The translations under genes and the position numbers were made by a program. A DNA stretch of 64,000 nucleotides from Psychromonas sp. SP041. Lineage in GTDB: Bacteria > Pseudomonadota > Gammaproteobacteria > Enterobacterales > Psychromonadaceae. Below the pieces are notes generated by a model, which saw only the letters and a list, made by a program, of their open reading frames with translations, made no database searches and was not told the DNA's origin. The DNA is taken from positions 62,001 through 126,000 of the forward strand of contig NZ_CBRF02000002.1 in assembly GCF_000470315.2 (NCBI RefSeq). The letters run 5' to 3'. This document shows positions 60,075 through 64,000 of the stretch, in pieces (positions within the stretch are counted from its first letter, which is position 1; every line of letters starts with the position of its first letter).

Positions 60075-60994
60075 TGGCAATAGATTTTGGAAAAGTAGCC
60101 GTCTTGTTTGGTGGCAACAGTGCTGAACGTGAAGTTTCATTAAACTCAGGTAGCGCAGTGTTAAATGCGCTGGTACGTCAAGGTGTTGATGCACATGCAA
60201 TCGATCCAAAGCATGATGATCTTTCACAAATTAAAAAATTAGGTTTTGACCGCGCATTTATTGTTTTACACGGTCGAGGTGGCGAAGATGGGACCATCCA
60301 AGGTTTTTTAGAAACATTAGATATTCCTTTCACAGGCAGCGATGTTTCAAGCTCAGCGATTGGCATGGACAAAGCAAAAACGAAACAAATTTGGCAAAGT
60401 TGTCTGCTTCCTACTGCTGACTATCAAATTATTGTCAAAGAAAACTTTGAACCATCAAGCGCTACCGATATACTAAACAGCTTATCAGGCACTGTCATGG
60501 TAAAGCCAGTACACGAAGGCTCAAGTATTGGCATGGCTAAAGCTGAAAATGCAGAGCAGTTAATTAGTGCATTAGAAGAAGCCTTTAAATTTGATAGTAA
60601 AGTATTATTAGAGTCATGGATCACGGGTGATGAATTTACTGTGTCTATGTTAAATGGTGAAGCATTACCGGCTATTAGTATGAAAACGACAAATGTGTTT
60701 TATGATTATCAGGCAAAATATCAATCTACAGATACACAATATTTGTGTCCTTGTGGTTTGTCTGATGACGAGTTAACCGAACTAAATCAGTTATCAGTAG
60801 AAGCGTTTAAAGCAATTGGTTGCAGTGGTTGGGGACGTGTTGATTTTATGAGAGACAGCAATAAAAACTGGTTTTTATTGGAAGTAAATACAGTACCCGG
60901 TATGACAGAGAAAAGCCTTGTACCTAAGGCCGCAAAACAAGCCGGTATTAGTTTTGACCAGTTAGTGTTAGATATCTTAAAGCAAACTATATAA
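60074..60994 (+). CDS. ddlB: D-alanine:D-alanine ligase, DdlB type
   Basis: A 306-residue ATP-grasp enzyme that makes D-Ala-D-Ala for MurF. The blocks VAVLFGGNSAEREVSLNSG, LHGRGGEDGTIQGFLE, MVKPVHEGSSIGM and LLEVNTVPGMTEKSLVPKAA are standard. One base overlap with murC, 3 bp before ftsQ. Confidence 0.97.
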   Translation: MAIDFGKVAVLFGGNSAEREVSLNSGSAVLNALVRQGVDAHAIDPKHDDLSQIKKLGFDRAFIVLHGRGGEDGTIQGFLETLDIPFTGSDVSSSAIGMDKAKTKQIWQSCLLPTADYQIIVKENFEPSSATDILNSLSGTVMVKPVHEGSSIGMAKAENAEQLISALEEAFKFDSKVLLESWITGDEFTVSMLNGEALPAISMKTTNVFYDYQAKYQSTDTQYLCPCGLSDDELTELNQLSVEAFKAIGCSGWGRVDFMRDSNKNWFLLEVNTVPGMTEKSLVPKAAKQAGISFDQLVLDILKQTI

Positions 60995-60997
60995 TTT

Positions 60998-61741
60998 ATG
61001 TGGCAAAAGTTAAAACAAATCAAAATCAGTAAATGGGTTAGCTTCTTTGTTTTTGTTCTTTTAATTTATACGTTACAAGATGGTTTTTTTAAATTAAAAC
61101 ATTGGTTAACTGATGAAAAGTCTTTGCCGTTAACGGGGTTAATGTTGACTGGTAATGGAGAGCATATAACAGAAGATGTAGTGAGGGCTGTTTTAGCTAA
61201 ACAAAAAGATAAATTGAATTTTTTTACCTTAAAAATTTCTGAAATTCAAAAGCAATTAGAAGATAAACCATGGGTCTATTCTGCGTCAATTCGTAAGCAT
61301 TGGCCCGATACATTAAAGATACATATCGTTGAACAAATTATTGTTGCCTCATGGAATGATAAAGCGTTACTTAATCGGTTTGGTGAAATAATAGATGTCG
61401 TGCCCACTGAGCAAGATAAATTTATTGCACTCTCTGGCGATGATGCGCAATCAGAAGATGTATTGAATACGTATTTACAACTAAATCAATTGTTAGAGCC
61501 TAGCCATTACCGTATCGCAGCTCTGTATAGCGATAAACGTAATGCGACTGAACTTGTATTAAAAAATGGTATTAGTTTGAATTTAGGCAAAGAACAAAAA
61601 TTAGAACGTATACAAATGTTTTTAAATGCATTCCCTAGGATTGCACAAAAATACGATATTAATACCATTAAGTATGTCGACCTTCGTTATGACACTGGGT
61701 TGGCTATTGGATGGAAAGAATCAGAAAAAAATAAAAAGTAA
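60998..61741 (+). CDS. ftsQ: Cell division protein FtsQ
   Basis: A 247-residue bitopic protein: cytoplasmic start, helix at about 12-28, a POTRA domain (about 45-112; LPLTGLMLTGNGEHITEDVV) and a beta domain ending in VDLRYDTGLAIGWK. It recruits FtsB/FtsL and regulates septal synthesis. In many relatives ftsQ overlaps or nearly touches ftsA; here 205 bp separate them. Confidence 0.95.
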   Translation: MWQKLKQIKISKWVSFFVFVLLIYTLQDGFFKLKHWLTDEKSLPLTGLMLTGNGEHITEDVVRAVLAKQKDKLNFFTLKISEIQKQLEDKPWVYSASIRKHWPDTLKIHIVEQIIVASWNDKALLNRFGEIIDVVPTEQDKFIALSGDDAQSEDVLNTYLQLNQLLEPSHYRIAALYSDKRNATELVLKNGISLNLGKEQKLERIQMFLNAFPRIAQKYDINTIKYVDLRYDTGLAIGWKESEKNKK

Positions 61742-61946
61742 TGTCAATATTAACAATAAAGAGTGTGAGTAAATATAACGTAAACGTGTAGAGAATTGAT
61801 CGTTAAAAGTTAATAATATCAGTTTCTTATACTTTAATTGACGACATAATTACTCACTTTAGGTAATTTACTCAGGCCGACAATATAGTTAATATTACAT
61901 AGAGTTAATTCTTCTCTCTTAAATTAGAGAACATGGTGATAAACGA
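61742..61946 (+). promoter_or_regulatory. ftsQ-ftsA gap with candidate promoter
   Basis: TTGACG at 61838-61843 is a good minus-35, but minus-10 candidates (GGTAAT at 61862) are poor or off-spacing. A hairpin TTCTCT/AGAGAA (61912-61931) lies just before the ftsA Shine-Dalgarno (GGTGA). Local control of ftsA-ftsZ is likely by position. Confidence 0.4.
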
Positions 61947-63191
61947 ATGGAAAGTAATTACACAGTTGGTTTAGACATTGGTAGTCATAAGATAGTTGTC
62001 TTAATCGGTGAATTATTAGCAAATGATGCGATTAATATAGTGGGAGTAGGCTCTGCACCTTCTAAAGGCGTTGATAAAGGGTCTGTGACCAATTTAGATT
62101 CAGTTGTTGAATCAATTACACAAGCTTTGAAGCAAGCTGAAGATATGGCTGATTGCCGTGTTTCTTCAATTAATTTATCTGTTTCAGGCTCTCATATTGA
62201 ATCAATCAATGAAACAGGTACTTGGGCGATAGAAGCTCACGAAGTCAGTACTTATGATGTTGAATGTGTTATTCATAATGCACGCTCAGTGAAAATACGA
62301 GATGAGCAACGTTTGTTGCATGTTATTCCTCAAGAATATTCTATTGATTCTCAAGGCCGCATCAATAATCCAATTGGTTTATCTGGTGTAAAATTAAAGG
62401 CAAATGTGCATTTAATCACTTGTCACAATGATTTAGTTAAAAATTTAGAAAAAGCAGTTGAACGATGTGGATTAGTTATTGACCAACTAACATCATCTGG
62501 TGTTGCATCAAGTGAGGCCACACTTAGTGAAGATGAAAAAGAGCTAGGTGTGTGCATGATTGATATGGGAAGTGGTACAATGGACTTGTCCGTTTATATC
62601 GCTGGCTCTTTACAACATAGCATGGTGCTCGACTATGCTGGTAATTCTGTTACTAATGATATTGCCATTGCATTTAGTTCACCGCCTGCTTCTGCTGAAG
62701 AAGTAAAAGTTAAATATGGCTGTTTGAATCGTTCATTAGTAAAAGATGATGAAATTATTGAGTTGCCGAGTGTAGGTGGTCGTCCTGCGCGTAGTTTACA
62801 ACGTTCTATTTTAGTTGATGTTATTGAGCCACGTTACAGTGAATTATTAACATTAGTTAAGAATGAAATTTATAAGTTAAATGATAAATTTGCCCGTGAA
62901 GGTTTAAAACAACAGCTAGCTGCTGGTGTGGTTATAACTGGCGGTGCTGCACAAATTGAAGGATTAGTTGAGGTTGCTGAAGAAGTTTTTGGTAATATCC
63001 AAGTTAGAATTGGTAAACCACAACATATTCAAGGTCTAGCAGATGATGTAAACTCTCCTGCTTATTCAACCGCAGTTGGTTTATTACGTTATAAAAATGA
63101 CGAGTTTACAGGCGAAGAAGAAGCTGAACCTGAGAATCGTTTTGCAAGTCTGTTCAGTAAAGTAAAGAACTGGATTAAAAAAGAATATTAG
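61947..63191 (+). CDS. ftsA: Cell division actin-like protein FtsA
   Basis: A 414-residue actin-fold ATPase that tethers FtsZ to the membrane. The phosphate loop GLDIGSHKIVVLIGE, the SHS2 domain (1C) at about 85-165, DMGSGTMDLSVY and VITGGAAQIEGL are present, and the C-terminal amphipathic helix (LFSKVKNWIKKEY) is the membrane anchor. It is followed closely by ftsZ. Confidence 0.97.
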   Translation: MESNYTVGLDIGSHKIVVLIGELLANDAINIVGVGSAPSKGVDKGSVTNLDSVVESITQALKQAEDMADCRVSSINLSVSGSHIESINETGTWAIEAHEVSTYDVECVIHNARSVKIRDEQRLLHVIPQEYSIDSQGRINNPIGLSGVKLKANVHLITCHNDLVKNLEKAVERCGLVIDQLTSSGVASSEATLSEDEKELGVCMIDMGSGTMDLSVYIAGSLQHSMVLDYAGNSVTNDIAIAFSSPPASAEEVKVKYGCLNRSLVKDDEIIELPSVGGRPARSLQRSILVDVIEPRYSELLTLVKNEIYKLNDKFAREGLKQQLAAGVVITGGAAQIEGLVEVAEEVFGNIQVRIGKPQHIQGLADDVNSPAYSTAVGLLRYKNDEFTGEEEAEPENRFASLFSKVKNWIKKEY

Positions 63192-63261
63192 TTATCAAGT
63201 TTCATGGATTGGGTGGTAACAAACGATGTCACAAGAAGTTAATAGAGTGGAAGAGAATCAA

Positions 63262-64000
63262 ATGTTTGAAATAATCGATGATGAAGACCATTCAGCACAA
63301 GCCGTAATTAAAGTTATCGGCATAGGTGGTGGTGGTGGTAATGCGATCAACTATATGATCGAAAAAGGCTTAACAGGTGCTGAATTTATTGCAATGAACA
63401 CTGATGCTCAGGCATTACGTTCATCTAAAGCAGATATTCGACTGCAACTGGGTGCTAACATTACCAATGGTTTAGGTGCTGGAGCAAATCCAGAAATTGG
63501 TTACAAATCAGCACTTGAAGATAAAGAACGAATTCGCGAGATCGTCACAGGCGCAGATGTAGTATTTATTGCTGCAGGTATGGGCGGCGGTACAGGAACA
63601 GGGGCTTGTCCTGTTGTTGCTGAAATCGCAAAAGAGGAAGGCGCGTTAACGATTGGTGTTGTTTCAAAACCTTCTATGTTTGAAGGCCGTAAGCGTATGA
63701 ATTACGCAACCCAAGGTATCGCTCGTTTATCGGAAAATATTGATTCATTATTAATTATTCCAAATGATAAATTACAAAAATCATTGCCTCGTGGTATTAC
63801 ATTCTTAGACGCACTTCGTGCTGCTAATAGTGTGCTTTATGATGCGGTTTCTGGTTTTTCTTCTATCATTAATAATGAAGAAAGTACTATTAACATCGAT
63901 TTCGCCGATGTTCGCACCGTGATGACTGAAGCAGGTACAACGGCAGTAATGGGAATTGGTGTTTCTTCTGGTGAAAACCGTGCTGAAGAAGCTGTAGAAG
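63262..64000 (+). CDS. ftsZ: Cell division tubulin homologue FtsZ, 3' end beyond window
   Basis: The first about 246 codons of FtsZ, the GTPase that forms the Z ring. Present are the Gly-rich [22 protein letters not shown], the tubulin signature [14 protein letters not shown], and [11 protein letters not shown]. The frame is open from ATG 63226 (12 codons more), but ATG 63262 with GGAAGAG upstream aligns exactly with E. coli MFEP..., so I prefer it. The C-terminal half and FtsA/ZipA-binding tail are outside the window. Confidence 0.97.
   Translation, partial: MFEIIDDEDHSAQAVIKVIGIGGGGGNAINYMIEKGLTGAEFIAMNTDAQALRSSKADIRLQLGANITNGLGAGANPEIGYKSALEDKERIREIVTGADVVFIAAGMGGGTGTGACPVVAEIAKEEGALTIGVVSKPSMFEGRKRMNYATQGIARLSENIDSLLIIPNDKLQKSLPRGITFLDALRAANSVLYDAVSGFSSIINNEESTINIDFADVRTVMTEAGTTAVMGIGVSSGENRAEEAVE

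Overview
The window reads as chromosome of a marine, AT-rich gammaproteobacterium, most like Psychromonas or a close Vibrionales/Alteromonadales relative. That placement is inferred from an E. coli-like core proteome (YqhA, MreB, GyrA, dcw cluster), a Vibrio-type KtrA/KtrB potassium system, a DUF3360 permease and a secreted PL7 alginate lyase. No 16S gene is present to settle it. I see no tRNA, rRNA or CRISPR array.

Layout. 0-11 kb is loosely packed, with long AT-rich gaps: a DMT-type exporter cut by the window edge, a membrane GAF-GGDEF diguanylate cyclase, a PL7 alginate lyase lipoprotein, an exported DUF1223 protein, an acidic lipoprotein with a duplicated domain, YqhA and a DUF3360 permease. 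11-18.7 kb is an accessory island: a REP-associated tyrosine transposase with REP-like inverted repeats, an unknown small ORF followed by a Cys/His treble-clef (HNH-like) protein, an unknown lipoprotein, an orphan HigA-type antitoxin with its own promoter and operator, a remnant of an MbcA/ParS/Xre antitoxin, a 22-23 bp periodic array resembling a Tn7/Tn5053-type transposon end beside a truncated gene, a four-helix membrane protein, and two tandem units of a structured repeat of about 240 bp. A third, inverted unit lies at 6.05-6.28 kb.

18.7-28.6 kb is conserved metabolism: ubiG divergent from gyrA, then serC, hisC and aroA (serine, histidine/aromatic and shikimate steps), then ktrA-ktrB. 28.8-42 kb holds mreB-mreC-mreD-maf-rng (rod shape, nucleotide house-cleaning, RNase G), then yhdP-nitrilase-tldD, darP on the opposite strand, and pmbA/tldE, so both halves of the TldD/TldE protease are present with darP between them.

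42.2-64 kb holds two divergent envelope clusters that share a 299-bp control region. Leftward runs rsfS-rlmH-mrdA(PBP2)-rodA-rlpA (elongasome). Rightward runs the full dcw cluster mraZ-rsmH-ftsL-ftsI-murE-murF-mraY-murD-ftsW-murG-murC-ddlB-ftsQ-ftsA-ftsZ, with ftsZ cut by the window end. Four GTG-type boxes at 10-bp spacing before mraZ look like the MraZ operator. Most dcw genes overlap or nearly touch, except for a 205-bp gap between ftsQ and ftsA. Nearly all the core cell-shape and division machinery therefore lies within about 35 kb.

No clearly new multi-gene system is proven here. The best leads are the small-ORF/HNH-like pair, the orphan antitoxin with operator, the transposon-end-like array with a truncated gene, and the structured 240-bp repeat family.
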